Part shown: positions 1 through 6,848 of the stretch, piece by piece
Numbering within the stretch: position 1 is the stretch's first letter
Layout: every line of letters starts with the position of its first letter
DNA from: an uncultured Flavobacteriales bacterium
Lineage (GTDB): Bacteria > Bacteroidota > Bacteroidia > Flavobacteriales_F > PHOS-HE28
NCBI GenBank assembly: GCA_937872175.1
Contig: CALMPI010000044.1
Coordinates: 1-35,783, forward strand
Reading direction: 5' to 3'
Length of the DNA: 35,783 bases
The notes under the pieces: model-generated
What the model was told of the DNA's origin: nothing
Seen by the model: the letters and a program-made list of their open reading frames with translations, nothing else
Databases searched by the model: none
Program-made: the position numbers and the translations under genes

Positions 1-1341
1 GGGGGGCCGCGCCAGGAGGGTGCGGGCGGCCGCGGGGGCCGCCGCCGGGCGGCCCGGGGCCGCGGCGAGGGCGTGGGTGCCCCCCGCCTCAGCCGTCTGG
101 GCCGCCGCCAGCTCGGCACTGGACAGGCGGAGCGCCCGCTGGGTCACGAGGAGCGCCCGGGTGGAGGCGTTGAGCGCCTGGCGGGCGGAGGTCAGCTGGG
201 CCGTCCGCCCCGTGGCCGCCGCGATGCCGGTCTGCAGCTCCACATAGGCGAGCGCCTGCGCCCGCTGTTGCTGGATGAGCGCGAGGTTCTGGGTGAGCTG
301 CGCCCGGCCCACCTGGAGGTCGCGGACCTTCGCGGCGGTGGCGAGGCTCTCCGCCTCGGCAGTGGCGAGGGCGGATGCAGCCTTGGCCCGCTCGATGTCC
401 ACGGCGGTCAGGAGGGTCGCGTTGCCCGCCCGCACAGCGGCGGCCAGCTGGGCGCTGGAGCGGATGGCGTTGACAGCCGCCTGGATGTAGGGGGCCAGGG
501 TGAAGGCGGCCCACGCCGCTGCGGCAGCTCCGGCAGCCGCCGCGACCAGGCTCAGGTTGTTGGCGAGGACGATGAGGATGTTGGCCACCGCCTGGCTGAT
601 GCCCAGGGCCTGGTCCATCTCCCCGATGAAGCGCAGGGCGCTGTTGGACAGGACGGTGAACGCCTCCCCGATGGTCGGGGCGAGCTGGCTGAACTCCCGG
701 GCAATCTCGGGGGCGGACTTCTCCAGGGCGTCCACGATGCGCTGCGACGTGAGCTCACCGTCAGCCCCGAGCTGGCGCAGCTCACCGATGGTGACGCCCA
801 TCCCGTCCGCGATGGCCTGGGCGAGGCGCGGCATGTTCTCAAGGACGCTGATGAGCTCATCGCCCCGGAGGGCACCCGAGCCCAGGGCCTGGCCGAACTG
901 CCGCACGCCCGCCGCTGCCTCCTGGGCGGAGCCCCCGGAGACGCGGATGGCCTGGTTGACCGTCTCGGTGATGGACAGCGGGCGCTCCTGGGACGGCCCA
1001 AGGGCACCGGCGTTCCGCGCCACGGGGGCGTACAGGTCCCCCGTGGCCTCATAGGAGGTCCGCGTGCGCTGGGCGGAGGCGAACAGCCGGTCATTGATCG
1101 CCGCGAGGTTGGCCGCGCCGGTCGTCACCAGCCGCAGCCGGTTGGTGATGAGGGTGTAGGTGTCGGCCATCTGCTGGAGCTCACGCAGCAGCACCGCCGT
1201 CCCGAGGCCAGCGAGGGCTCGCTTCAGGAAGCCCAGGCCGGTCGCGGCGCTCCGGGCGGAGCCCCCGATGTCCTCCAGGTTGCGCTTGACAACCCGGGAG
1301 CCGCGCTCAGAGACGATGATGTCAATGCGTTCGGTCGTCAT
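1..1341 (-). CDS. Tail tape measure protein, N-terminal part (cut by window edge)
   Basis: The frame is open from the ATG at 1341 to the left edge, giving 447 codons with no stop, so the C-terminus is missing. The N-terminal third resembles the phage tape-measure N-terminal domain: a short basic start, then an Ala/Gly-rich segment containing GALRGDELISVLENMP, the signature of the lambda H-like tape-measure domain. A hydrophobic Ala-rich stretch follows (ANNLSLVAAAAGAAAAAWAA), then a long Ala/Gln/Arg-rich region likely to be helical coiled coil. Tape measure proteins set tail length and enter the cell with the DNA. The start codon overlaps the stop of the upstream gene (ATGA), suggesting coupling. 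Family assignment is firm; total length is unknown. Confidence 0.9.
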   Translation of the reverse strand, partial: MTTERIDIIVSERGSRVVKRNLEDIGGSARSAATGLGFLKRALAGLGTAVLLRELQQMADTYTLITNRLRLVTTGAANLAAINDRLFASAQRTRTSYEATGDLYAPVARNAGALGPSQERPLSITETVNQAIRVSGGSAQEAAAGVRQFGQALGSGALRGDELISVLENMPRLAQAIADGMGVTIGELRQLGADGELTSQRIVDALEKSAPEIAREFSQLAPTIGEAFTVLSNSALRFIGEMDQALGISQAVANILIVLANNLSLVAAAAGAAAAAWAAFTLAPYIQAAVNAIRSSAQLAAAVRAGNATLLTAVDIERAKAASALATAEAESLATAAKVRDLQVGRAQLTQNLALIQQQRAQALAYVELQTGIAAATGRTAQLTSARQALNASTRALLVTQRALRLSSAELAAAQTAEAGGTHALAAAPGRPAAAPAAARTLLARPP

Positions 1342-1775
1342 GGCAGCAGCCGCGCCCCCTTCACTTGCTTGACCGCTGCCTGCACCGCCTTCTGGACGAA
1401 GCCAGCCGGGGCCTGGCGGCTGTAGCCGTCATTCAGCCGCCCGATGTAGGGGAGGTTGTTGCTGATGTTGATGGACGTGTTCCTGTCGCCGTGGTACCCG
1501 GCGATGACTGCCCCGCCCTGGGCGAGCGCCGCAGCCGCGTTCGGCCCGGCGGTGGTGCCGCTCTCCCCCGGCACGTAGGGGTCGATGGGGGCGCGGGCCG
1601 GGGCCTCCAGCTCAACGAGCCAGTTGGACCGCGCCCGGCCCTTGTCAACGGGGGTTGCGAGGACAACCGCCTGGTCAGCCGCGAGGGCAGCGGCCCGGAC
1701 AGTCCGGTCAGCCTCCGCTGCGACGTGAGCGCCCAGCTGTGCGATCCTCTTGCTGAACTGCTCCGGCGTTGCCAC
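1338..1775 (-). CDS. HK97 gp10-like tail completion/neck protein
   Basis: This 145-residue protein has the features of HK97 gp10-like neck proteins: a helical N-terminal half ending in TPVDKGRARSNW and a C-terminal segment NNLPYIGRLNDGYSRQAP followed by a helix. Proteins of this family sit at the head-tail junction or complete the tail. The start lies inside the 3' end of the frameshifted chaperone frame, and the stop overlaps the tape measure start by four bases. Position between chaperones and tape measure is less usual than next to the connector genes, but the motifs are clear. Confidence 0.8.
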   Translation of the reverse strand: MATPEQFSKRIAQLGAHVAAEADRTVRAAALAADQAVVLATPVDKGRARSNWLVELEAPARAPIDPYVPGESGTTAGPNAAAALAQGGAVIAGYHGDRNTSINISNNLPYIGRLNDGYSRQAPAGFVQKAVQAAVKQVKGARLLP

Positions 1776-2106
1776 GGTCCTTGTCCCTCATGTGGGTCAG
1801 GAACTCATCATCAAGAGCCCTGACCATGCTCACCAAATAGTCCAGGCCCTCCTCCTCAAACCCGTGGGCCAGCCCGTAGCGGTCGATGGCGGTCCAGGGT
1901 ATGGGCCCAGGCATCCCCTCCAAGCCAATGTACGGGCGACATGTGCTCAGCTCCTGGAACGCCTCAAAGTACAGCTCCAGCCCGGGGAGGAGCTGGGGGG
2001 CGTTGGCGATGAACTCCGGGGGCTCCTGGCCGCGCTTGTACGCGGCCCCCAAAATCCTCGCCTCCGCCTTCCCATGCTCCAGCTCATACCGGAGGACCGC
2101 CCTCAG
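1708..2106 (-). CDS. Tail assembly chaperone, downstream (-1) frame of the G/GT-type pair
   Basis: This frame is open from the slippery site at 2106-2112 down to a stop at 1708 and has no good start of its own. The first possible codon is a TTG at 2052 with no ribosome-binding site, and the coding-like sequence LRAVLRYELEHGKAEARILG lies upstream of it. Reading from the 2103-2561 gene through a -1 shift gives a fused protein of about 284 residues (152 + 132). This arrangement matches lambda gpG/gpGT-type chaperones, which coat the tape measure and recruit tail tube subunits. The last residues are basic and polar (DRTAGRSRRSGG). The 3' end overlaps the next gene by 68 bases. Confidence 0.8.
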   Translation of the reverse strand: MRAVLRYELEHGKAEARILGAAYKRGQEPPEFIANAPQLLPGLELYFEAFQELSTCRPYIGLEGMPGPIPWTAIDRYGLAHGFEEEGLDYLVSMVRALDDEFLTHMRDKDRGNAGAVQQEDRTAGRSRRSGG

Positions 2107-2561
2107 TTTCCCTTGTCCGCCTCCGCCGTGTCCTCCAGGAACAGCCCGAGCTTCATGGACTGCTCGCGCACGTCGATGAACAGGTCAGGGAGGTCCGTGA
2201 AGAGCGCGACGCAGTTGTCCACGCTGAAGGTGAACGCCTCGCCCCGGTAGGGCATCAGGTTCGGCCCCAGCGGGCTGTCCCACCCGAGCACGATGGCCTC
2301 CGCCCAGACCTCGCGGGTGATCCGGTCGGCCACCTTGTTGTCCAGCGTCTCGTTTGCCATCGCCCGGCGGTGGGGCTTCATCTTGGCCTCCATGAGCTTC
2401 TTGAAGCGCTCATTGGTGGCCCCGGCGCGGGTGATCTTGATGCGGAAGTCGCCATAGTCCAGCCAGACGCCCTCCTGCTCCAGCTTGCCGCTGGGCTTGA
2501 ACAGGGCCTCCGGCCCCTTCAGGCTCTTGACGTCCACTGCCTTCTTCTCCGGTGCTGCCAT
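2103..2561 (-). CDS. Tail assembly chaperone, upstream frame (gpG-like)
   Basis: A 152-residue protein directly downstream of the tail tube gene and upstream of the tape measure, the standard place for the first tail chaperone. The N-terminal half is Lys-rich and includes GVWLDYGDFRIKITRAG, as in proteins where a charged helix follows a short beta segment. The C-terminal half is acidic and helical. It ends at a slippery heptamer, so a fraction of ribosomes should continue into the -1 frame. It starts 14 bases after the tail tube stop, preceded by AGAGGAG. Confidence 0.85.
   Translation of the reverse strand: MAAPEKKAVDVKSLKGPEALFKPSGKLEQEGVWLDYGDFRIKITRAGATNERFKKLMEAKMKPHRRAMANETLDNKVADRITREVWAEAIVLGWDSPLGPNLMPYRGEAFTFSVDNCVALFTDLPDLFIDVREQSMKLGLFLEDTAEADKGN
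2106..2112 (-). other. Programmed -1 ribosomal frameshift site (G GGA AAC)
   Basis: On the minus strand the last sense codons of the upstream chaperone are AAG GGA AAC TGA. The heptamer GGGAAAC is in the correct phase for a canonical X XXY YYZ slip (G GGA AAC), one codon before the stop. After a -1 slip the next codons are CTG AGG GCG, and the frame stays open for 132 codons. A small GAGG/CCTC stem can form just downstream, but it is short and very close, so its role is doubtful. Confidence 0.85.
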
Positions 2562-2575
2562 AGTGATGTCTCCTC

Positions 2576-4042
2576 TTACTCAGCTGCCGTGGGGAGGTAG
2601 GTGAAGCTGCCGGCCAGCATCGTGTGGTGGAGGGTCGGGTGCTCGGCCCCCTCCATCGTGAGCGGCAGCTTGATCTCGGTGTCCTTCTCCACCTGGGCCC
2701 GGCCATCCCCGAGGGTGATGAGCGGGATGTCGAACACCCAGCCCGCGTTGTTCTTCACCATGGCGAAGTCCAGGCTGATGTCGTGGTTGTTGCGCACCGC
2801 CGCCACAGCGTCGGTGCTGGAGAAGTACGCAGTCACGGAGCCCGCCGCCACGAAGTCCCCGGCGGTCACGTCGAACGCCCCGAGGGTGCCGATGGACTTG
2901 GAGGGGGTCACGTTGTTGTTGATCGTGACGTTGAGCTCGGTGAGGTAGGTGAACAGGGTCGCGGCGGTGTTCTCGTTGAGCATGCGCAGCCGCGAGAAGT
3001 CGCTGGAGCTGTTGAAGGCGTCCTCCTCAGCGATGTCGGGCCGGGTGCCGGACTTGGCGCTGCCCGCCGTCTCCCCGTCGATGCCGACAAAGCCGAAGTC
3101 CACCACCACCTTGTCCGCCGTGGTGACCTTGATCTCCATGGTGTTGGCGACGCAGCCCAGCACGTACTCATAGCCCGCGCTGCCCAGGGAGCGCTCCAGC
3201 TGGTAGGACCGCATCTTGATGAGGTTGGGGTCGCTTTCGTTCTTGATCACGTGGCCGATGAACAGGCGGATGGTCTTGCCCGTCCCCGCGTCGGTGACCA
3301 TGGTACCGGGCTGGCGGTCCAGGGTCAGGGCGTTCGCGGTCACGCTCGCCACGCGGGCGAAGCCGTTGTTGGCCGCCGTGGCGAACTTCTCTGCCGTGGC
3401 GTCACCGCCGATGAACAGCCACTCGCCCGGGACCAGGCCCAGGTCGGTGAAGTCCAGCGTGGAGCTGCCCAGGACGGCAACGCCGCCGGTCACGGTCACG
3501 TCCACGTCACCCGAGCCAGCCTGGACGCCCACCTTGGTGATCTTGGCACCGGCGGGCGGGGAAGCCTCCGCCGTCAGGCCGGAGACGGTCACCGTGGTCG
3601 CGGTGACGGCGGTGACCACCTTCAGGCCGTTGTTCCCGGCGGTGCCGAAGCCCTCCGCCCACACGAGGTCGCCAGCCGCGTAGCTGTTGCCGCCGGGCGA
3701 GGCCACGGGGTACGCGGTGCCCGAGGCGGAGGTGACGGGGTGGTTGGGCTTCTCACGCCAGTCCGCGAAGAAGAAGCCGGGCATGAGCCGGTACAGCGAG
3801 GACTGCACGAAGTCAGACTGGAAGCCAGCCGTGGCGTCCAGGTCCGTGACCACCCCCTTCTTGCGCTGGCGCGAGGGCGTGATGGGGTTTCGCGCGGTGG
3901 TGGACACCTGCGGCCCGAACTCGCCATAGCTGTTCGGCTCCAGGGGGTACCAGACGGGCGAGCCGGGGAGCACCCCGATGCTGCCAAACGTCTCCTCCGC
4001 AAAGCGGAGGCCGGTGATGTTGCTGTCGATCTTGTTGGGCAT
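2576..4042 (-). CDS. Major tail tube protein with Ig-like insertion
   Basis: At 488 residues this is long for a tail tube protein. The N-terminus (GLRFAEETFGSIGVLP, then WYPLEPNSYGEFGPQ) and the C-terminal segment ending in LHHTMLAGSFTYLPTAAE are typical of siphophage tube subunits. The middle, around residues 110-250, is rich in Thr, Val and Gly with repeated beta-like stretches (VVTAVTATTVTVSGLTA, VTANALTLDR) and is probably a surface beta-sandwich insertion. It assembles as stacked hexameric rings forming the tail tube. Its place between the tail terminator and the chaperones supports the call. Confidence 0.88.
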   Translation of the reverse strand: MPNKIDSNITGLRFAEETFGSIGVLPGSPVWYPLEPNSYGEFGPQVSTTARNPITPSRQRKKGVVTDLDATAGFQSDFVQSSLYRLMPGFFFADWREKPNHPVTSASGTAYPVASPGGNSYAAGDLVWAEGFGTAGNNGLKVVTAVTATTVTVSGLTAEASPPAGAKITKVGVQAGSGDVDVTVTGGVAVLGSSTLDFTDLGLVPGEWLFIGGDATAEKFATAANNGFARVASVTANALTLDRQPGTMVTDAGTGKTIRLFIGHVIKNESDPNLIKMRSYQLERSLGSAGYEYVLGCVANTMEIKVTTADKVVVDFGFVGIDGETAGSAKSGTRPDIAEEDAFNSSSDFSRLRMLNENTAATLFTYLTELNVTINNNVTPSKSIGTLGAFDVTAGDFVAAGSVTAYFSSTDAVAAVRNNHDISLDFAMVKNNAGWVFDIPLITLGDGRAQVEKDTEIKLPLTMEGAEHPTLHHTMLAGSFTYLPTAAE

Positions 4043-4054
4043 GTCAGGGCCTCC

Positions 4055-4471
4055 TTACTTGAGCTCATCATACGTGAATTCAGCACTCACGTTAAGCTGC
4101 CACCACGGGTCATCCGGCCCCACTTCTTGTAGCCGGGCATTCCTGAACCAGACGCCCCCCGGGGTGGTCCTCCCCTCAAAGGCGTCCCGGGCGATGATGC
4201 CCAGGTCCTCCGCCAGCGTCACGGACTGTTCGATGCTCATGGGGGTGAACACCTGGACGATGACGATGCCGAGGCGCTCAAAGCGCCGGTTGCCGGGCTC
4301 CCCGAAGGTCCGCTGGGGGCTGACGTTGTGCTGGACGCTCACCCGAGCCCAGGGGCGGTCAGGGCGCACCTTGTCGCCCTTCTCCTCCTTGGCGTCCCAG
4401 ATGACCTGGGGCACGCCGCCAGACCACACGAGGGCCGCCTTGGCCCGCCAGTCGTCATAGAAGCGGGTCAG
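4055..4471 (-). CDS. Tail terminator-like protein (start uncertain)
   Basis: The protein carries DRPWARVSVQHN, GNRRFERLGIVIVQVFTP and TPGGVWFRNARLQEVG, matching small tail-terminator proteins (DUF4128-like) that cap the tail tube at the neck. The start is a problem. The listed end uses a CTG at 4469-4471 that overlaps the upstream stop by four bases (CTGA), like the ATGA and GTGA junctions elsewhere here. The first conventional start is a GTG at 4427-4429. Yet family-like residues (TTPQARDEILTRFYDD) extend upstream to about 4498 with no ATG, GTG or TTG in frame. A -1 slip or a sequencing error in the nearby G8 run could explain this. Confidence 0.7.
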   Translation of the reverse strand: MTRFYDDWRAKAALVWSGGVPQVIWDAKEEKGDKVRPDRPWARVSVQHNVSPQRTFGEPGNRRFERLGIVIVQVFTPMSIEQSVTLAEDLGIIARDAFEGRTTPGGVWFRNARLQEVGPDDPWWQLNVSAEFTYDELK

Positions 4472-4911
4472 GATTTCATCGCGGGCCTGGGGTGTGGTGA
4501 GCGGCCTCGCCGGGCCCCCCCCGGCGGGCTGGGGAGGCCCTGCGGCCGGTTGGGCTCCGGCGTTGGGACGTTCAGGAGGGCGAGGCGGGGGTCCCCCTCC
4601 CCCCCGCCGCTCCGGTACAGCCGGTCACGCAGGGCCGGGGCCTCAGCGAGGTCCCCGCCCGCGATGAGCACGAGCTTGTCCCCGACCTGGACTTCAAGGC
4701 CCTCCATGTAGCGCTCGCCCGAGCGGCCCAGGTCACCGTAGTTGAGGAACACTGCCTTGACGGTCGTGTCTGCGCTCGCGGGCGAGCCTGTGCGCCAGGG
4801 TTTGTCCGGGTCCGCCGCCGGGGCGTCCACATACCGGCGCAGGATCGTGTCCTGGCCGTTCTTTGCGATGAGCCTCTGGGCGAGAGCGATGAACTTGTCA
4901 AACCGCGCCAT
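4468..4911 (-). CDS. Head-closure/head-tail connector protein
   Basis: The 147-residue frame begins MARFDKFIALAQRLIAKNG and includes LEVQVGDKLVLIAGGDL and LRDRLYR, the pattern of small siphophage head-closure or minor capsid proteins that stack below the portal-adaptor ring. The expected ending of such proteins is about 110-125 residues long. Here the last 30 residues (from PNRPQG onward) are Pro/Gly/Arg-rich and look like out-of-frame sequence overlapping the N-terminus of the next gene. A G8 run lies at 4515-4522 in this tail. The gene starts one base after the stop of the adaptor gene. Confidence 0.7.
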   Translation of the reverse strand: MARFDKFIALAQRLIAKNGQDTILRRYVDAPAADPDKPWRTGSPASADTTVKAVFLNYGDLGRSGERYMEGLEVQVGDKLVLIAGGDLAEAPALRDRLYRSGGGEGDPRLALLNVPTPEPNRPQGLPSPPGGARRGRSPHPRPAMKS

Positions 4912-4912
4912 G

Positions 4913-5434
4913 TCAGGCCCTCACCGCTGTCAGGCCGGTGCGGATGAGCCCAGCAGAGGCAAGGAGCCGGTCCACGGTGGGGTACTCGGGGAAGGTGAAG
5001 GCCCCGCCCGCCGCATAGGTGACGCTCTCGCCCATGGGCGTCAGCCCCTCGCTCTTGGACAGGACGGTGCGGCCCGTCTCATCCCGGGTCGGGTCGGGCA
5101 TCAGCTCGGCAGACAGCGCCCTCTGCGCCAGCTCCGCCACAGCCTGCTTGACCGCCCGGGGGATGCCGTTGATGAGGTACCCGGAGCGGTCCCACGCGTC
5201 ACGGCGCGGCCACTCGGTGTCCTGGTCGTGGTTCCGGCGCTCGCCCAGGAAGGTGTACCGGGTGTCCACGTACATCGTGGCCTTGATGATGGCGGCCTGG
5301 AGGGCGGCATCGGACGTTCCGGGGGCGGACAGGTCCACCCCCCGGTCAGCGTGGTAGTCACGCACGTAGGCAAGGTCAGCGTAGGCATTCGCCCCGCTGA
5401 CCAGCCCGTTGTCGTCCTGGACGGTGAACGCCAT
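4913..5434 (-). CDS. Head-tail adaptor protein (DnaT-like fold family)
   Basis: A 173-residue protein with the start MAFTVQDDNGLVSGANAYAD, a following YVRDYHADRG helix, a middle AIIKATMYVDTRYTFLGER, and a Trp-containing EWPRRDA loop. This is the family often named putative DnaT-like ssDNA-binding protein in phage genomes. Its constant position after the capsid gene and before head-closure and tail genes points to the adaptor ring under the portal rather than DNA replication. Function rests on family and context, not on experiments on this gene. Confidence 0.75.
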   Translation of the reverse strand: MAFTVQDDNGLVSGANAYADLAYVRDYHADRGVDLSAPGTSDAALQAAIIKATMYVDTRYTFLGERRNHDQDTEWPRRDAWDRSGYLINGIPRAVKQAVAELAQRALSAELMPDPTRDETGRTVLSKSEGLTPMGESVTYAAGGAFTFPEYPTVDRLLASAGLIRTGLTAVRA

Positions 5435-5437
5435 GCG

Positions 5438-5491
5438 TCACTTCCCCTTTCCGCCGCCCTTCCCCTTGGGCTTCTTCTTGCCCCAGCCCAC
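5438..5491 (-). CDS. Possible 17-residue Lys/Gly-rich peptide
   Basis: A GTG at 5489-5491 opens 17 codons (GWGKKKPKGKGGGKGK) ending in TGA just before the adaptor gene start. The upstream 50-residue gene ends five bases away, and a +1 slip near its end would join the same Lys-rich tail to it. There is no strong ribosome-binding site for the GTG. The composition suggests nucleic-acid binding or a disordered virion tail, but it could be non-coding. Confidence 0.3.
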   Translation of the reverse strand: MGWGKKKPKGKGGGKGK

Positions 5492-5495
5492 AGGC

Positions 5496-5648
5496 TCAGC
5501 CCTGCTTGGTCTGGGCCGCAGGCTTCCGCGAGCCCGTGGAGGGCCGGGGGCTCTGCGAGTTGCCCGCGTGGGCGGAGGGCTTCACCGCGCCGATGTGCTG
5601 TCCCGCACCCGGAGCGCCGCGCTTGGCTCCCATCATCTTCACACCCAT
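5496..5648 (-). CDS. Small basic protein of unknown function (50 aa)
   Basis: ATG at 5646-5648 is preceded by GAGGAGAAGG, a strong ribosome-binding site five to eight bases away. The product starts MGVKMMGAKRGAPGAG and is basic, Gly/Ser/Pro-rich and probably disordered, with no hydrophobic core. It lies in the head-connector gene group, so a virion or assembly role is possible. It fills the gap between the 78-residue protein and the adaptor gene. Confidence 0.65.
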   Translation of the reverse strand: MGVKMMGAKRGAPGAGQHIGAVKPSAHAGNSQSPRPSTGSRKPAAQTKQG

Positions 5649-5659
5649 GGTCCTTCTCC

Positions 5660-5896
5660 TCACTTCAGGTTGATGTCAGTGATCCGGTCCACGATGAACG
5701 TGCGCTCATGTTCCGGGTCATCGTACTTCTTGGTGCTGTCCCAGACGGTGACAATCACCCCGTTCTCCGCCTTGCGGATGCTGACGTTGCCCTCCTCGGG
5801 CAGCTTCACATCCACCGTCCCCCGCGAGCGGCCCGGCCCCACGGAGGAGCCGGTGGCGGACGCCGCCTGCCTGCGGATGACGTTACCCGTTGCCAC
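5660..5896 (-). CDS. Hypothetical small protein in the head gene cluster (78 aa)
   Basis: The preferred start is the GTG at 5894-5896, which overlaps the stop of the upstream gene by 14 bases and has GGGAG seven bases ahead. The longer frame to 5935 would add residues that are antisense-like. The N-terminus is Ser/Gly/Arg-rich; the C-terminal half (VSIRKAENGVIVTVWDS, then ERTFIVDRITDINLK) looks like a compact beta fold. I do not recognise the family. Position between capsid and adaptor genes suggests a head-associated role. Confidence 0.7.
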   Translation of the reverse strand: MATGNVIRRQAASATGSSVGPGRSRGTVDVKLPEEGNVSIRKAENGVIVTVWDSTKKYDDPEHERTFIVDRITDINLK

Positions 5897-6476
5897 GCGC
5901 CTTCTCCCGGTTGAAGCCCGGAAGGGCCGCGTCAACGTCCGCCCGGGTCACGTCAGAGCGGCCCAGGACAGCCTCCACGGCGGCCATCTTGGGCTTGCCG
6001 TCCGCCGTCCAGTGCTCATCGTTCGCCGGGTCCAGCTGCCTCAGCGCGGCAGCCACGGGGCCTTCTTGTCCGTCCCCCGGGGCATCTCCTGCCCCCTCAC
6101 CCCCGGCCTGGGGGTCGTCACCTCCGCTGACTTCATCAGCGTCCTCGGGCTGGTCGGGTTCCTGACCAGCTCCGCCTTCATCGTCATCGGCCCCGCCCGG
6201 GTGTTCATCCCCCTGGGCAGGTTCATCCGGCTCAGCTTGACCAGCATCCGCGTCCTCCTTCAGGGCAGCACGGGCATCGTCCAGCTCCTTGGAGGGGTCG
6301 GGGTACGCCTGGAAGCACCTGTTGAGGTACTTGGACAGGTTCTCCACGTCCACGTCCGGGCCGGTGATCTCGATGGACCCATCAGTGAAGGGGTACTCCT
6401 TGGTGCCGACCTTCAGGTTGATGGTCTGGCCCTCATAGGCCCCCACCAGGGTGAGCTTGCGGGTGATGATGCTCAT
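5883..6476 (-). CDS. Head-region protein with acidic linker and C-terminal HeH/LEM-like domain
   Basis: The 197-residue protein has three parts. Residues 1-55 form a beta-rich domain (KLTLVGAYEGQTINLKVG, then GSIEITGPDVDVENL). Residues 60-140 are a very acidic Asp/Glu/Gly/Pro-rich linker, surely disordered. The last 45 residues (PANDEHWTADGKPKMAAVEA, then SDVTRADVDAALPGF) match the small HeH/LEM-like helical domain common at the ends of phage structural proteins. No enzymatic motif is visible. It may be a head or connector accessory. The start ATG follows a GAGAAAGG sequence. Confidence 0.75.
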   Translation of the reverse strand: MSIITRKLTLVGAYEGQTINLKVGTKEYPFTDGSIEITGPDVDVENLSKYLNRCFQAYPDPSKELDDARAALKEDADAGQAEPDEPAQGDEHPGGADDDEGGAGQEPDQPEDADEVSGGDDPQAGGEGAGDAPGDGQEGPVAAALRQLDPANDEHWTADGKPKMAAVEAVLGRSDVTRADVDAALPGFNREKARGNG

Positions 6477-6494
6477 GCTGCTGCCTTTCTCCCG

Positions 6495-6767
6495 TTAGGC
6501 AACCGTCTCGCCCAGCTTGTCACCGCCGAACACGGCAAAGTCTCCCGCCGCGTCGAAGGTGCCAGCGATGGCACGGTTGGTGTTGAAGTACCCGGTCGGG
6601 AGGTCGAAGCCTGCCGCCCTGAGCACGGTGACGGCGCGGGCCTGGATGGCCGCCCCGGTGGTGTCCACGGCATCGTTGATGGCCACGATGACCGCCGCGA
6701 TGTCGTTGCGCACGTTGTTGTCCCCGGCGCTCGGGGTGCGTTCCACAAGGTGGGCCACGATGGCCAT
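6495..6767 (-). CDS. Hypothetical protein next to the capsid gene (90 aa)
   Basis: The ATG at 6765-6767 (MAIVAHLVERTPSAGDNN) has AGGAGAC six bases ahead, so it is preferred to the longer frame from 6821, which would run through the capsid terminator hairpin. The sequence is helical then mixed (DIAAVIVAINDAVDTTG; NRAIAGTFDAAGDFAVFGG). It is the first gene after the hairpin, so it would be translated only from read-through RNA. It could be a head decoration or head-completion protein, but this is a guess from position. Confidence 0.75.
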   Translation of the reverse strand: MAIVAHLVERTPSAGDNNVRNDIAAVIVAINDAVDTTGAAIQARAVTVLRAAGFDLPTGYFNTNRAIAGTFDAAGDFAVFGGDKLGETVA

Positions 6768-6784
6768 GATCAAGTCTCCTCTTA

Positions 6785-6822
6785 GCAAAGGTGCCCGCGC
6801 CTCATCGCAGAGGGCGGGCACC
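6785..6822 (-). terminator. Terminator-like hairpin after the major capsid gene
   Basis: On the minus strand GGTGCCCGC (6814-6822) pairs perfectly with GCGGGCACC (6790-6798). Inside it CCTC and GAGG can pair further around a six-base loop. TTTGC follows the stem. The hairpin is strong but the T-run is short, so termination may be partial, giving less RNA for the genes downstream than for capsid. Confidence 0.7.
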
Positions 6823-6848
6823 CATTGACTCAGGGGCGGGGCACCGCC

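Noticed and set aside
2624..4132. Plus-strand frame of about 500 codons opposite the tail tube gene
   Set aside because: Antisense of the tail tube gene, no supporting start or motif.
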